Shown piece after piece: positions 1-8,633 of a stretch of DNA of 64,000 bases. A program made the translations under genes and the position numbers. Origin of the DNA: Algoriphagus sp. Y33. Its GTDB lineage: Bacteria > Bacteroidota > Bacteroidia > Cytophagales > Cyclobacteriaceae. The stretch is taken from contig NZ_CP061947.1 of assembly GCF_014838715.1 (NCBI RefSeq), positions 2,728,001-2,792,000 on the forward strand. Direction: 5' to 3'. The notes beneath the pieces were generated by a model. That model was given only the letters and a program-made list of their open reading frames with translations. It was not told the origin of the DNA and made no database searches. Within the stretch, counting starts at the first letter, position 1. Each line of letters starts with the position of its first letter.

Positions 1-357
1 CTCTGCTTCAACAACATCCGTAAACAATGCAATTGCTATTAAGAGTATGCATTCTATTACCCCTGGTAAAATATAGACATTTAGCCTCTTGTTTTCTCTG
101 AATTTCTCGATCAAAAGACTAGCAAAAAAGGACCCAAAGAAAAAGGAGAATATGTAAATAAAATAAATAGTACCTCTCCAAAACTCAAGATTTGCAAAGT
201 CATTAATGAAGAGTGCAAAATGCCCTGTCACATTCGTAGTCAGTTGCTTAAATGCCAGAAACCCGGTAACATTCACTATTCCGGCCACAAAAGAAAGCAC
301 CGAAGCAAGATGAAGATTATGCTGAAAAGTTCTGCTCTTACCTTGGTGTCTAAACAT
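1..357 (-). CDS. YoaK/DUF1275 family membrane protein (N-terminal part, cut by window edge)
   Basis: An open frame of 119 codons starts at the ATG at 357-355 and stays open to base 1, so the C-terminus lies outside the window. The translation starts MFRHQGKSRTF and has at least three hydrophobic stretches, with a GIVNVTGF segment followed by TTNVTGH. That pairing is typical of the first helix and loop of YoaK/DUF1275 integral membrane proteins, which usually have six helices and about 220 residues. The role of the family is not established. The gene reads away from the oxidoreductase at 524-1510, on the same strand, across 166 bp with no other gene. The family call is by recognition of motifs only. 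Confidence 0.72.
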   Translation of the reverse strand, partial: MFRHQGKSRTFQHNLHLASVLSFVAGIVNVTGFLAFKQLTTNVTGHFALFINDFANLEFWRGTIYFIYIFSFFFGSFFASLLIEKFRENKRLNVYILPGVIECILLIAIALFTDVVEAE

Positions 358-523
358 TCATTTTTATTGGTTAACTCCGCTTGAAATTGTTTTTGATTTG
401 CCTCATTATAGAGTCTCACAAATCGTCCATTTCAGGCACGAATTTACCTATTAATATGCTTAAACCCGAAATAACAAAGTATTTTAAGATCAAGGTGAAG
501 CCTTTAAGCTCTGGAAAAACACA

Positions 524-1510
524 CTATATCCTACACAAAACCTCCACTCCCTCTTTTCTCTTACTCAAATCAGCAGCTTCCATAAAAGCATAAATCTCCA
601 AAGTTTCTTTATAATCCACAGGGGAGATCTTTGTCCTGAAAAAATTTGCTATTTCCTTGGCCAATCCTTCATACCCATCAAATGAGCCCAGATTAAGATT
701 CCCCTCAGTTCCAAAGGCTGTTCCTCCATAATCGTGAATACCATTACGCATTCCCCTGAACGTGCCTATTCTCCCATCATGCCATTTTCCTACCACAAGA
801 TCCACTTCCGGTGAGGCTATCCTTTGTACCGACTTGCAGCCTGCACCCATTATGGAAAATAGAATTTCTACTCCATGGATCCCATACCAGAATAAATCAG
901 TGTGGCTTGGTTCCGTTTCAGCAGGGCTGAACGCATCACAGCCTAATACAGTCCCGATTTTATCCTCATTTCTTACTGCATTTACATTACTCTGATATCT
1001 CAGGGAGGATGCTGAAAAGATCGGAATTCCCTGATCAGTTGCCTCTTCATAAATTTTCTTCACATCATCATAACGGGCAGCAACGGGCTTATCAATAAAA
1101 ACAGGTTTTTTTGCCTTGAAAACTTTCCTTGCTTGTTCTAAGTGCATTGTCCCATCGTTTGTTTCCAGCAACACCACATCTACTTCCTCGAGAAGTTCCT
1201 CGATTGAATTGGCGATAGTGACACCCCACTCACGAACTGCCTCGCTATAACCGGGTATCCTTTCCGCACTGGATGGGATATCCCTGCTGCCAAAGGGATA
1301 TGCCGATACCACGCTAAATCCTTCAAACTCTTTTTTTGGGGTAGTTGCATTAAATAATTTAGTGAAAGCCACTGCATGAGAAGTGTCCAGACCTATGATA
1401 CCAATCCTGATGGGATTCTCTTCAAATGGAAGCGCTGCTGAGAAATTGATACTCGCTCCAACTCCCAAAACAGCGGATTTTTTTAAGAATGTCCTTCTGG
1501 AGAAATGCAT
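524..1510 (-). CDS. Gfo/Idh/MocA family oxidoreductase, secreted (Tat-type signal)
   Basis: 328 residues. The N-terminus MHFSRRTFLKKSAVLGVGAS has a twin-arginine motif (SRRTFLK) and a hydrophobic stretch, so periplasmic export by Tat is likely. It is followed by a Rossmann start (RIGIIGLDTSHA) and the family's DKP motif (PVFIDKPVAA, near residue 140), where the Lys is usually catalytic. These enzymes oxidise or reduce sugars or inositols with NAD(P). The C-terminal domain is shorter than in typical ~360-400 residue members. It is the last minus-strand gene of the sugar locus, separated from the beta-propeller gene by 340 bp that carry two repeat elements, so it may be transcribed separately. 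The substrate cannot be told from sequence. Confidence 0.85.
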   Translation of the reverse strand: MHFSRRTFLKKSAVLGVGASINFSAALPFEENPIRIGIIGLDTSHAVAFTKLFNATTPKKEFEGFSVVSAYPFGSRDIPSSAERIPGYSEAVREWGVTIANSIEELLEEVDVVLLETNDGTMHLEQARKVFKAKKPVFIDKPVAARYDDVKKIYEEATDQGIPIFSASSLRYQSNVNAVRNEDKIGTVLGCDAFSPAETEPSHTDLFWYGIHGVEILFSIMGAGCKSVQRIASPEVDLVVGKWHDGRIGTFRGMRNGIHDYGGTAFGTEGNLNLGSFDGYEGLAKEIANFFRTKISPVDYKETLEIYAFMEAADLSKRKEGVEVLCRI

Positions 1511-1540
1511 GTGGATTATTATCTAAATTGTTTATGTGAT

Positions 1541-1671
1541 TATCCGCAATGATGCCAGTAACCATATTCTCTTTGCTTTACTGGACAGAAGACCGAAGAC
1601 GGAAGTAGCCTTGACCTAGTGTTTCCCTAATCCTATGATGCTTTTGCTTCCTTACTGGTAGAAAGCGGCTA
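1541..1671. repeat. MITE-like element, copy A (compound inverted ends)
   Basis: The left end reads TATCCGC-N6-GCCAGTA and the right end TACTGGT-N5-GCGGCTA, an imperfect inverted match. A second, better preserved copy lies at 42306-42445, and the two share a 24-base identical start (1537-1560) plus patches throughout, such as CTAGTGTTT and AATCCTAT. No coding capacity. The element is non-autonomous if mobile. Confidence 0.65.
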
Positions 1672-1683
1672 TACAGAAAAAGT

Positions 1684-1839
1684 GGCTGTCTCATAAGCAG
1701 GTTTTCTTGTCTGGCTGAGCAGCCAGTCTGCCGAAGGCATGAAAGTCGAAGCCTTTTATGGGCCAATTAAGTCCATTTCGACTTTCCGCTACAGCGAGAC
1801 AAGCTACTCAATCTGACAATTATGAGTTATGAGACAGCC
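1684..1839. repeat. 156-bp MITE-like element with 13-bp perfect terminal inverted repeats
   Basis: GGCTGTCTCATAA at 1684-1696 is matched exactly by its reverse complement at 1827-1839. Inside lies a second inverted pair (GAAAGTCGAA / TTCGACTTTC). There is no ORF for a transposase and no clear target-site duplication. The end sequence resembles those of insertion sequences in the IS1182-like group, from memory only. The right end lies 11 bp from the stop codon of the beta-propeller gene. Confidence 0.6.
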
Positions 1840-1850
1840 TCTTATAAATT

Positions 1851-3809
1851 TCAAGGCCTAAAAGACCATAGATCCGTCCCTCTTCTGAAGAATAATGTCC
1901 CTGCCTTATCCATTACCAGCAAGCCCGCTTCATTGGAAAGTTCCGTAAATGACAATGTCAGCGGATCAATCCTGAACAACATCTTATTGTCCGTTCCATA
2001 AATATTTCCATCCGGGTGCAATACCAAAAAAGCGCTTCTCCAGATATGGCTCTTAAACTCCGGGAAATCATATAAGCGATGTGTATCTACCACTTTCTTT
2101 TGAATCGGATCAAACCTGAAAAGCGTACCATCCCCCATTCCCCAGATATTTCCATCAGGGCCTTTTATTAAACCGGTCAATGCAGAAGCACCCGGTACCG
2201 GAACAAGCTGAAAGAGAGTCTCCCCTGTCTCCGGATCCCAACCTGCCAGTACAGCTTCCTCTGTAGTAGGTTTCACACCCAATCCCCCGGAAATGGTGGT
2301 ACCCACTAACAGGTATTCCCCTGCATCGCACAATCCTGCTATCGCCTGGGACTCCACAGGGCTATTATGACTGTGGAGTTGATTGCTGATCAGGTCAAAG
2401 GTAACCAGGGCTCCACCCAATTTACCGTATTCCGGAATCATCCCAAACACCATCTTATTTTTTGCAGGGAGGCTTACATGGGCAAAGGCTCTGCTTTGAT
2501 CAGGGATTTGCCCGAGTTTCTCCGGATTGCCTTGCTTTGGATCCCAAGGACTCTTGGTATCGTACACATAAAATTTGCCTTTGGGATAAACTCCAAAGAA
2601 AATCCTGTCCCCCTGAAAAGACATTCCTTCCGTCTGATCCAATCCCGGCAAAAAGGCATGTGCACCCGTCATGGGATCAAATGTGGCATTTCCCCCGGCC
2701 AGATAGCCACCTGACCAAATTTTGCCATCGGGACCATAAAGTAATGACTGGATGGGAATAGGCTGTCTGGAAATCTTGAGTTTGGTTTTTTCGATTTGCC
2801 CGGTGTTCGGATCATATTTTACCAAATTAGCCCTGGAAGTCAATAAATAAATACTCCCGTCCTTTCCTACCTTAAAGGCATTCGCCGTCCCCACTTCTTC
2901 TCCCAAGACTTCCGAACTTGATTCGGAATAGGCCGGATCAAATCTCTTCAGAGAAGAACCTGAGGTGTAAAAAACCCCGTCTCCACCGGGAAGCCCAACG
3001 ATGGAACGCATATCCATTTTCTCTATTTCCTGTTCGAATTCCCCTGTCTTCAGATTATAAACAAGAGTCACACTGCCATTGGTAAGCAAGATAAACAGAC
3101 GGTCGTTCCCGTCTATTCCCGGCACCACTTCCAGTCCATAGACGAATTCATAGTTCTTGTATTTTTCCGGTAGAAGCTCCCGCTTTTCTCCTGTCTTCGG
3201 ATTGATTTCAATCAAATGAGCACGTGATCCCACCCCGGCATAAATCATTTCTGTTTTGGGATAGTAAGCAATACTGCGCACATAGTTTTCACTTGCTACC
3301 AATGGGCCTTTCCCCACGTCTGAAAAACCTTCGACAGGATGATACCTAAATACCCTACAACCTGGATATGTGGCTCCGAAGACCTCACCATCCTTGCCCG
3401 CTGTCATATTCCAAAGGTATGTTTCTCCCTCCAACGCTGTCCCCAGATCCTTTACTTCCTGCGTGCCGGGCACATGGGAAAACATCGTCCCATCCGCTCC
3501 CGGGATATAAAGCGTCCCATCTGAGGATTGTGCCATATCCCAAACCCCATCTGCTTCCCCAAGTGGAAGATCCACTTGTAGGGATTTTGTGTCAAGATCA
3601 TAAGCGAGCAGATGAGCCGGTTCTCCCCTGACCACGGTGTAGATCAGCTCCGAACCATTTTTATCCTCGACGAAAGCACTTCCCTGAATCATGGAAGCGA
3701 ACAATTGCGGGCCATGATTTTTGAATTGTGCCGTATCTACCTGAGAAAAGCCACTGGAGCAATTGATCAAACAGATAATACCTACTGCAAGTTTTAAAAG
3801 AGATTTCAT
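1851..3809 (-). CDS. secreted beta-propeller protein (SMP-30/Vgb-like repeats)
   Basis: 652 residues with an N-terminal signal peptide (hydrophobic segment then GFSQVD). The rest is repeated ~40-50 residue blocks of the type 'G.DG.IY......L..YDP.TG', for example DGSIYLLTSRANLVKYDPNTG and DGKIWSGGYLAGGNATFDPMTG, which indicates one or two beta-propellers of the SMP-30/virginiamycin-lyase type. A catalytic role is not obvious. It follows the DHDPS-like gene by 4 bp and so belongs to the same operon. Binding or lactone hydrolysis of a sugar derivative would fit the context but is inference. Confidence 0.75.
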   Translation of the reverse strand: MKSLLKLAVGIICLINCSSGFSQVDTAQFKNHGPQLFASMIQGSAFVEDKNGSELIYTVVRGEPAHLLAYDLDTKSLQVDLPLGEADGVWDMAQSSDGTLYIPGADGTMFSHVPGTQEVKDLGTALEGETYLWNMTAGKDGEVFGATYPGCRVFRYHPVEGFSDVGKGPLVASENYVRSIAYYPKTEMIYAGVGSRAHLIEINPKTGEKRELLPEKYKNYEFVYGLEVVPGIDGNDRLFILLTNGSVTLVYNLKTGEFEQEIEKMDMRSIVGLPGGDGVFYTSGSSLKRFDPAYSESSSEVLGEEVGTANAFKVGKDGSIYLLTSRANLVKYDPNTGQIEKTKLKISRQPIPIQSLLYGPDGKIWSGGYLAGGNATFDPMTGAHAFLPGLDQTEGMSFQGDRIFFGVYPKGKFYVYDTKSPWDPKQGNPEKLGQIPDQSRAFAHVSLPAKNKMVFGMIPEYGKLGGALVTFDLISNQLHSHNSPVESQAIAGLCDAGEYLLVGTTISGGLGVKPTTEEAVLAGWDPETGETLFQLVPVPGASALTGLIKGPDGNIWGMGDGTLFRFDPIQKKVVDTHRLYDFPEFKSHIWRSAFLVLHPDGNIYGTDNKMLFRIDPLTLSFTELSNEAGLLVMDKAGTLFFRRGTDLWSFRP

Positions 3810-3813
3810 GTAT

Positions 3814-4878
3814 TTAGCTTCTATCGTTTTTTAAAAACTCCCTGACAAATAGATCATCGTTCAGATCGGGATAATCCTGATACACGCGTTGTATTTCTTC
3901 CAGCTGCCCTTCTGAAAGCACCTCGTTTGGATTCAGACAATGAATGCTTCCGAGCAAATCCTGATTTTTCAACATCGTGTGCATTCCCGGAATGCAGCCA
4001 TGAAACAGATGCGCAGGGTCAAACATCGCCGCATTTACATCTGTGATTTCCACGCCCTTGGACAGGAGTCTGGCCCAATCACCGGCAGTCCCCCGGGACT
4101 TGCAGTGCTTCACTTCTTCCAGCAGCTGTACTGCCTTATGTGTCCATACCGCCCAGTGCCCCAATAATCCACCGACAAACTCTTTCTCAACGATCTTCCC
4201 TTCCACATTAAAGCGATAGTTCGTAAGTAGATCAGCCACGATATTGTCGTCATTTCCCGTGTACATGGCGATTTCCTCCACACGGGAACTAGTACAGACT
4301 GCACGCATCACGTCCAGCGTCTGGTAGCGGTTAAAAGAAGCACATTTGATGGCTTCTACATTTTCGATTTCAGCGAACTGTCTCCAGAAATCATAGCTAA
4401 AAATCCTACCCCCTACGGAGGGCTGAAGGTAAAATCCGAAAACCGGAATCACAGCAGCCACTTCCTTTACCCGGGACAATATTTCCTGCTCTGTCCATCC
4501 CTGTAATCCACCCATGCTGAGCAAGCCCATATCATACCCATAATTTACCGCAAGTGTTGCTTCTGAAACCGCCTGGGATGTATCTCCACAGATTCCGACA
4601 ATCTTAATAAAGGGACGCTCCAAGTCTGCAGAAGCAATCTCTTCGGATGCCCATTTCAACACCGTTTCGTATAGGTTGTGCTGTGGTTCCCGAATTTCAA
4701 ATTGGGTGGAATGCACCCCAACAGCAACCCCGCCTGCTCCACTGGCCGCATAGTATCTGGTAAGTTGCCTTTGCCTTTTCTCATCTATAGTCCTATCCTC
4801 TTTTAAGGCCAGGGGATGCGCCGGAATCACGGTTCCTGCCGCCAGGTGTTGCTTCAATGCTTGCTTAAGTCTGCTCAT
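3814..4878 (-). CDS. dihydrodipicolinate synthase-family aldolase (DapA/NanA-like)
   Basis: 354 residues from the ATG at 4878. A TTG three bases upstream also opens the frame, but the ATG overlaps the upstream TGA by one base (TGATG), the usual arrangement for translational coupling. It has the family's (beta/alpha)8 signatures: a Tyr motif VFGFYLQPS near residue 150 and the Schiff-base Lys in VEAIKCASFNRY near residue 178. Members split or join pyruvate and aldehydes, acting on 2-keto-3-deoxy sugar acids, sialic acid or dihydrodipicolinate. Being in a sugar locus with oxidoreductases, it probably cleaves a keto-deoxy sugar acid rather than serving lysine synthesis. It is slightly longer than the ~290-310 residue norm, with an extended C-terminus. 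Confidence 0.85.
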   Translation of the reverse strand: MSRLKQALKQHLAAGTVIPAHPLALKEDRTIDEKRQRQLTRYYAASGAGGVAVGVHSTQFEIREPQHNLYETVLKWASEEIASADLERPFIKIVGICGDTSQAVSEATLAVNYGYDMGLLSMGGLQGWTEQEILSRVKEVAAVIPVFGFYLQPSVGGRIFSYDFWRQFAEIENVEAIKCASFNRYQTLDVMRAVCTSSRVEEIAMYTGNDDNIVADLLTNYRFNVEGKIVEKEFVGGLLGHWAVWTHKAVQLLEEVKHCKSRGTAGDWARLLSKGVEITDVNAAMFDPAHLFHGCIPGMHTMLKNQDLLGSIHCLNPNEVLSEGQLEEIQRVYQDYPDLNDDLFVREFLKNDRS

Positions 4879-5894
4879 CAAAACTTCCCTCCTCTCTCTT
4901 GAAAATGGGTGGGTTTTCCGAAGTCATCCCCACCTTGCAACAGCCAAGTTGCGGTTATTTCAATTATCTCCCTTGGAGTCACTTTGGGGTATCCAAAAAG
5001 GCGGTGGCATTCAGAGGCATTGTTCAATAAGGCCGTCCCCGCAGGCTCATTGACGAATTTGGGACTCTTGTTGAAAAGTGTACCAAACTGTGAGGCAATC
5101 CAGCGCACGGATAAGATTTCCGGACCGGTGACATTGAGCAATTTTGCCGGTGAGCTTGTATGAAGAAGTGACCGCAAGGCTATTTCATTGGCATCTTTCT
5201 GCCAGATCACATTGACATTTTCGGTACTTAAATCAATCTCCTTTTCATGCAGCACTGATTTAGCCAGTTCCAGCATAATTCCATACCGGAAGTCCACGGC
5301 ATAGTTCAGTCTGTAAATAAGCATGGGCGTTTGATTGGCTTTGGAGAAATACTCAAATATTCTTTCCCTTCCCAAGCAGGATTGGGCATATTCCCCTAAG
5401 GGCTCTGGTACGGTTTGTTCCGTCGCTCCTCCCGAAGTCACCGGAACATAAGGCAACACATTTCCGGAGGAAAACACCACTAGATTGGAATTTTTGAATT
5501 TCTCGGCAACCCTACCCGGCAAATACGTATTCATCGCCCAGGTGAACCCTTCATTCCCGGTAGTTCCGAACTTATTTCCTGCCAGGTATATAACATTGGC
5601 TACCTGAGGCAAACTTTGCAGTTCGGTATCATTCAGGAGATCACAGGCAATAGTTTCTACCCCCGCCTCTTCCAAGGCACTCTTTGCCTTGCTATCCGAA
5701 AATCTTGAAACCCCATAAACCCGCTTGGACAGCCCGGCGGCTTTAATGGAATCAACTGCAAGCTTACCCATGCTTGGCCCCATTTTTCCGCCTATACCCA
5801 GCAGCATAATATCCCCGTCTATTCGGGACATATCCGCAATCAAAGCTTCCGATGGAACTGTCAAGTCCTGTTCTAATGCTTCTAAATTTGTCAT
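4878..5894 (-). CDS. NAD-dependent epimerase/dehydratase family protein
   Basis: 338 residues. A Rossmann motif appears late and in variant form (MLLGIGGKMGPSMG, near residue 32), preceded by a ~28-residue N-terminal extension. The extended-SDR core can be followed through VIYLAGNKFGTTGNEG and VFSSGNVLP. The expected YxxxK active-site pair is not plain, which leaves the catalysed reaction open. The stop overlaps the start of the DHDPS-like gene, and the upstream Nramp-like gene ends 25 bp before it. It may act on the same sugar acid as the neighbouring aldolase, possibly as a dehydratase or dehydrogenase. Confidence 0.8.
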   Translation of the reverse strand: MTNLEALEQDLTVPSEALIADMSRIDGDIMLLGIGGKMGPSMGKLAVDSIKAAGLSKRVYGVSRFSDSKAKSALEEAGVETIACDLLNDTELQSLPQVANVIYLAGNKFGTTGNEGFTWAMNTYLPGRVAEKFKNSNLVVFSSGNVLPYVPVTSGGATEQTVPEPLGEYAQSCLGRERIFEYFSKANQTPMLIYRLNYAVDFRYGIMLELAKSVLHEKEIDLSTENVNVIWQKDANEIALRSLLHTSSPAKLLNVTGPEILSVRWIASQFGTLFNKSPKFVNEPAGTALLNNASECHRLFGYPKVTPREIIEITATWLLQGGDDFGKPTHFQERGGKF

Positions 5895-5919
5895 TGCTAT
5901 CGATTATATGTTCTAAATT

Positions 5920-7131
5920 CTATTTGATAAAAAGCTCATTGAAGTTCCATACTGCCAAAGCCACCAAAAGCACCAGTCCTATCCCACCTGTGATCTTTGA
6001 AAAAGTAGAATTGACACGTTCACCCATCAATTGCTTGTCATTTGCTACCACATACATAGCAACGCCTATAAATGGAACAAGAAAAATTGTAACACTTTGG
6101 GCGAAGATGATCAGCTCTAAAGGGAGCTTGCCAAAGCACAGAGAGATCCCTGCCCCGCAAGCCATTACCAAGGCTATTAAACCTCTGACTTTCCCCGAAC
6201 TCAAGCCGCTTCCAAATCCCATAGCATCCCCCAATAAGCTCCCCCCTACCGTTGCATTACCGATAAGTGAGGAAAATGAGGCTCCAAAAAGTCCCGCTAG
6301 AAACAAATAAGCGGCAGCAGAACCAAATAAGGGCTCAAGCGCTTTGGACATTTCGGAAGCGGAGTTCACCTGAATTCCCTGAGGGTTCAAAACCGCTGCT
6401 GCACATATGATGACCACCGCACTCATCACTCCCAAAATGAGAATACCTGAAATACTGGTATTGTTATCGGGCTTATCTGTCTTGGTTTTATTTCTCTCCT
6501 GAACCAAGTATGACTGGTAAAACGCCCCGACAATTGAAAAACAGGAGGCTACGAAGGCTATTAAAATTGCCTCAGAACCGGCAGGAACGCTTGGTACAAA
6601 GCCAGCGGTAATTTGGGTAAAGTCAGGTCTGATAAGCACCAGTGTTGTCATGAAAGACAGTAGCATCAATGCAACAAGGGTAATCATCAGTTTTTCCAGT
6701 GTTTTATAGAAACTCCTAAAAAACAACAGGCTCATTCCTGCCAGGTTAAATACCAAAACCCAAATCCAGCTGTCAGTATGCGTGGCTTCAGCCACCGCAA
6801 TCCCAACCCCAATGGAATTGCCGGCCTGAAAAGAGGTAGTTACCAGAAAAACCCCCATTCCTATAATGACGCCTACAGTTCTTCCCCACTTTTGTCTGAT
6901 CTGGGTAAGCAAGGTAAGTGAACTGCTAAGTCCTATTCTTGCTCCCATATCTGTAAACACGAGCATAAAAAAAATCGCCACTACCACCAGCCATAGTGTA
7001 TCATAACCATACACAGCACCCAGCTTGGAGGTAATCGTCATCTTACTCGGACCAAAGACCAAGGCTGCGGTAATTATTCCGGGTCCAAGACTCTTCAGTG
7101 CCTGAATAAATTTATTTTGATTTATACTCAT
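5920..7131 (-). CDS. Nramp-like transporter lacking canonical metal ligands
   Basis: 403 residues, about eleven predicted membrane helices. The opening GPGIITAALVFGPSKMT aligns with helix 1 of Nramp/MntH proteins, but the DPGN motif reads GPSK (residues 27-30), with Gly for the metal-binding Asp and Lys for Asn. In helix 6 the usual A-x-x-MPH is replaced by GAFYQSYLVQ. So the ligands for Mn2+/Fe2+ are missing, and transport of a divalent transition metal is doubtful. Its start overlaps the stop of the PQQ dehydrogenase gene by 4 bp (ATGA), so it is made with the sugar operon. It could carry another ion or an organic substrate. Confidence 0.8.
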   Translation of the reverse strand: MSINQNKFIQALKSLGPGIITAALVFGPSKMTITSKLGAVYGYDTLWLVVVAIFFMLVFTDMGARIGLSSSLTLLTQIRQKWGRTVGVIIGMGVFLVTTSFQAGNSIGVGIAVAEATHTDSWIWVLVFNLAGMSLLFFRSFYKTLEKLMITLVALMLLSFMTTLVLIRPDFTQITAGFVPSVPAGSEAILIAFVASCFSIVGAFYQSYLVQERNKTKTDKPDNNTSISGILILGVMSAVVIICAAAVLNPQGIQVNSASEMSKALEPLFGSAAAYLFLAGLFGASFSSLIGNATVGGSLLGDAMGFGSGLSSGKVRGLIALVMACGAGISLCFGKLPLELIIFAQSVTIFLVPFIGVAMYVVANDKQLMGERVNSTFSKITGGIGLVLLVALAVWNFNELFIK

Positions 7132-8633
7132 CTGCTTTGTTTGATTAAGTCAGGGGAAATACTAGTTGGACCACTTGCCCATTCAGATCTGATATAATTG
7201 AGGATTTCAGCAACTTCACTGTCGGTCAGAAAAGCAAAGCTTGGCATCTGCTGAGAATTCTCCGATTCACCCGATCCTTTAAGCACCACATCGATCAACT
7301 TAGCGGGATCTCCATTAATCAATCCCGATGCTTTTAAAGATGGAAACACATCCCGTACTCCCGCCCCATCTTCCTTATGACAAGAAGCACAATAGCTGAG
7401 GTACAGCTCTTTTCCGCTCTGAGCTACTAAGGCTTGCTGTGCTTTTATTGGAATTAATGGAGTCGAAGACACTTCCTCAGCAGGGCTGATTTTTAAGATT
7501 TTATCATCTCCGTCCAGCGGAAAGCCAGGCTGGGGATTCCAGTCCAGATTACTGGTGCTCAGGTAGATTTCACCATGGGGACCGGGTACTATATCGCGCA
7601 GTCTTCCGTAGTGGTTTTCGAAGAGTATTTCTTCACCTGTAATTTCGTCCCCGGTCTCATTCAGGAATAGAATCCGTAGGCTTTTGCCTTTAAGGGTTGT
7701 CAACAGCAAAGAATTGCTCCATTCGGGAATAGCAGGGGAACCATAATAGGTAATGCCCGAGGGAGCAATAACCGGCGTCCACGACCTTAGGGGTTCCAAT
7801 GTGTTGTTCCTCCCGGCAAAATTCAGCTCTTGTTCAAGATCATGTTTACCTTCTATGTGAGGCCAGCCATAATTTCCTCCTTTTTGGATCAAGTTTACTT
7901 CATCCTCTATCGCATCTCCATGCTCGGAGGTATACAGGATCCCCCTGGACGAAAAAGCAAGTCCTTGCATATTTCTAAATCCCAGTGCCCAGACATAGCT
8001 TTCAGGATCCGGATTATCTTCCGGAATACTTCCATCCTCATTCATCCTGAGAATTTTCCCGTTCAGCATCTGGACATTCTGGGCATAAGAATAATCATGC
8101 ACATCTCCTGTGGCCCAATACAATTTCTCATCGGGGCCAAAAGCCAACCTAGATCCATTATGGGACGTTCCTCCTTCAATTTCAAGCAAAAGAAAAGGCT
8201 TGACTAAGGAATCATTTTCGTAAGTATAGCGAACAAGACGGCTAACAATCCCGCTGTCTTTTCTCGCAGTGTAGTTAAGGTACACATAAGGAAATTTCTT
8301 AAAGTCCTTATGTACAGCCATTCCCAACAGACCCGAAGTACGTTCTTGCCAGACATCCTGTAGCTGTAGAAGGCTTTGTTGGGCTCCCGTTTCCGGATTC
8401 ACCCGGGACACTTTCCCTTTTTGCTCGGCTACCCAGAGAAACCCCATGTCATCCACCTCTAAGTCCCATGGAACTTCCATACCGGATGTCAATACCTCCA
8501 CTTTCAATTGTGATTTATCCAGCTGAATACTGTCGAGCTGCTTCAGGGAAAGCCTATGCTGCTGCTCACAGCCAAGCATAATTGCCGGCAGTATCAACAA
8601 TGCCCCCAGATGTTTTCCTTTACTTATCATCAT
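7128..8633 (-). CDS. PQQ-dependent sugar dehydrogenase fused to cytochrome c, lipoprotein
   Basis: 501 residues. The N-terminus has a lipoprotein signal (LLILPAIMLGC), so it is probably anchored in an outer or periplasmic membrane leaflet. Residues ~45-390 form the glucose/sorbosone dehydrogenase propeller, with MEVPWDLEVDDMGFLWVAEQ, LGMAVHKDF, GGTSHNGSRLAFGPD and GDAIEDEVNLI characteristic of the PQQ and Ca2+ site. The last ~90 residues are a cytochrome c with CASCHKEDGAG and a distal Met in the QMPSF segment. Electrons from aldose oxidation would pass through the fused haem to the respiratory chain. It overlaps its upstream neighbour by 14 bp. Two adjacent ATG codons are possible starts. 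Confidence 0.9.
   Translation of the reverse strand: MMISKGKHLGALLILPAIMLGCEQQHRLSLKQLDSIQLDKSQLKVEVLTSGMEVPWDLEVDDMGFLWVAEQKGKVSRVNPETGAQQSLLQLQDVWQERTSGLLGMAVHKDFKKFPYVYLNYTARKDSGIVSRLVRYTYENDSLVKPFLLLEIEGGTSHNGSRLAFGPDEKLYWATGDVHDYSYAQNVQMLNGKILRMNEDGSIPEDNPDPESYVWALGFRNMQGLAFSSRGILYTSEHGDAIEDEVNLIQKGGNYGWPHIEGKHDLEQELNFAGRNNTLEPLRSWTPVIAPSGITYYGSPAIPEWSNSLLLTTLKGKSLRILFLNETGDEITGEEILFENHYGRLRDIVPGPHGEIYLSTSNLDWNPQPGFPLDGDDKILKISPAEEVSSTPLIPIKAQQALVAQSGKELYLSYCASCHKEDGAGVRDVFPSLKASGLINGDPAKLIDVVLKGSGESENSQQMPSFAFLTDSEVAEILNYIRSEWASGPTSISPDLIKQSR

Larger units (their letters stand above)
1511..1850. other. 340-bp intergenic region filled by two MITE-like elements
   Basis: No credible gene. 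The stretch is almost entirely made of two separate inverted-repeat elements (1541-1671 and 1684-1839), listed individually. Short open frames here are within the elements. Confidence 0.7.

Noticed and set aside
1578-1766. 62-codon open frame on the minus strand
   Set aside because: Lies across the two MITE-like elements, has no family resemblance, and is explained by the repeats.
3814-4878. Assignment as dapA for lysine synthesis
   Set aside because: Longer than DapA, located in a sugar locus and coupled to an epimerase-like gene, so a sugar-acid aldolase is more likely.
5852-6310. 152-codon open frame antisense to the Nramp-like gene
   Set aside because: Low-complexity hydrophobic complement of a membrane protein gene, no start context or homologous motif.
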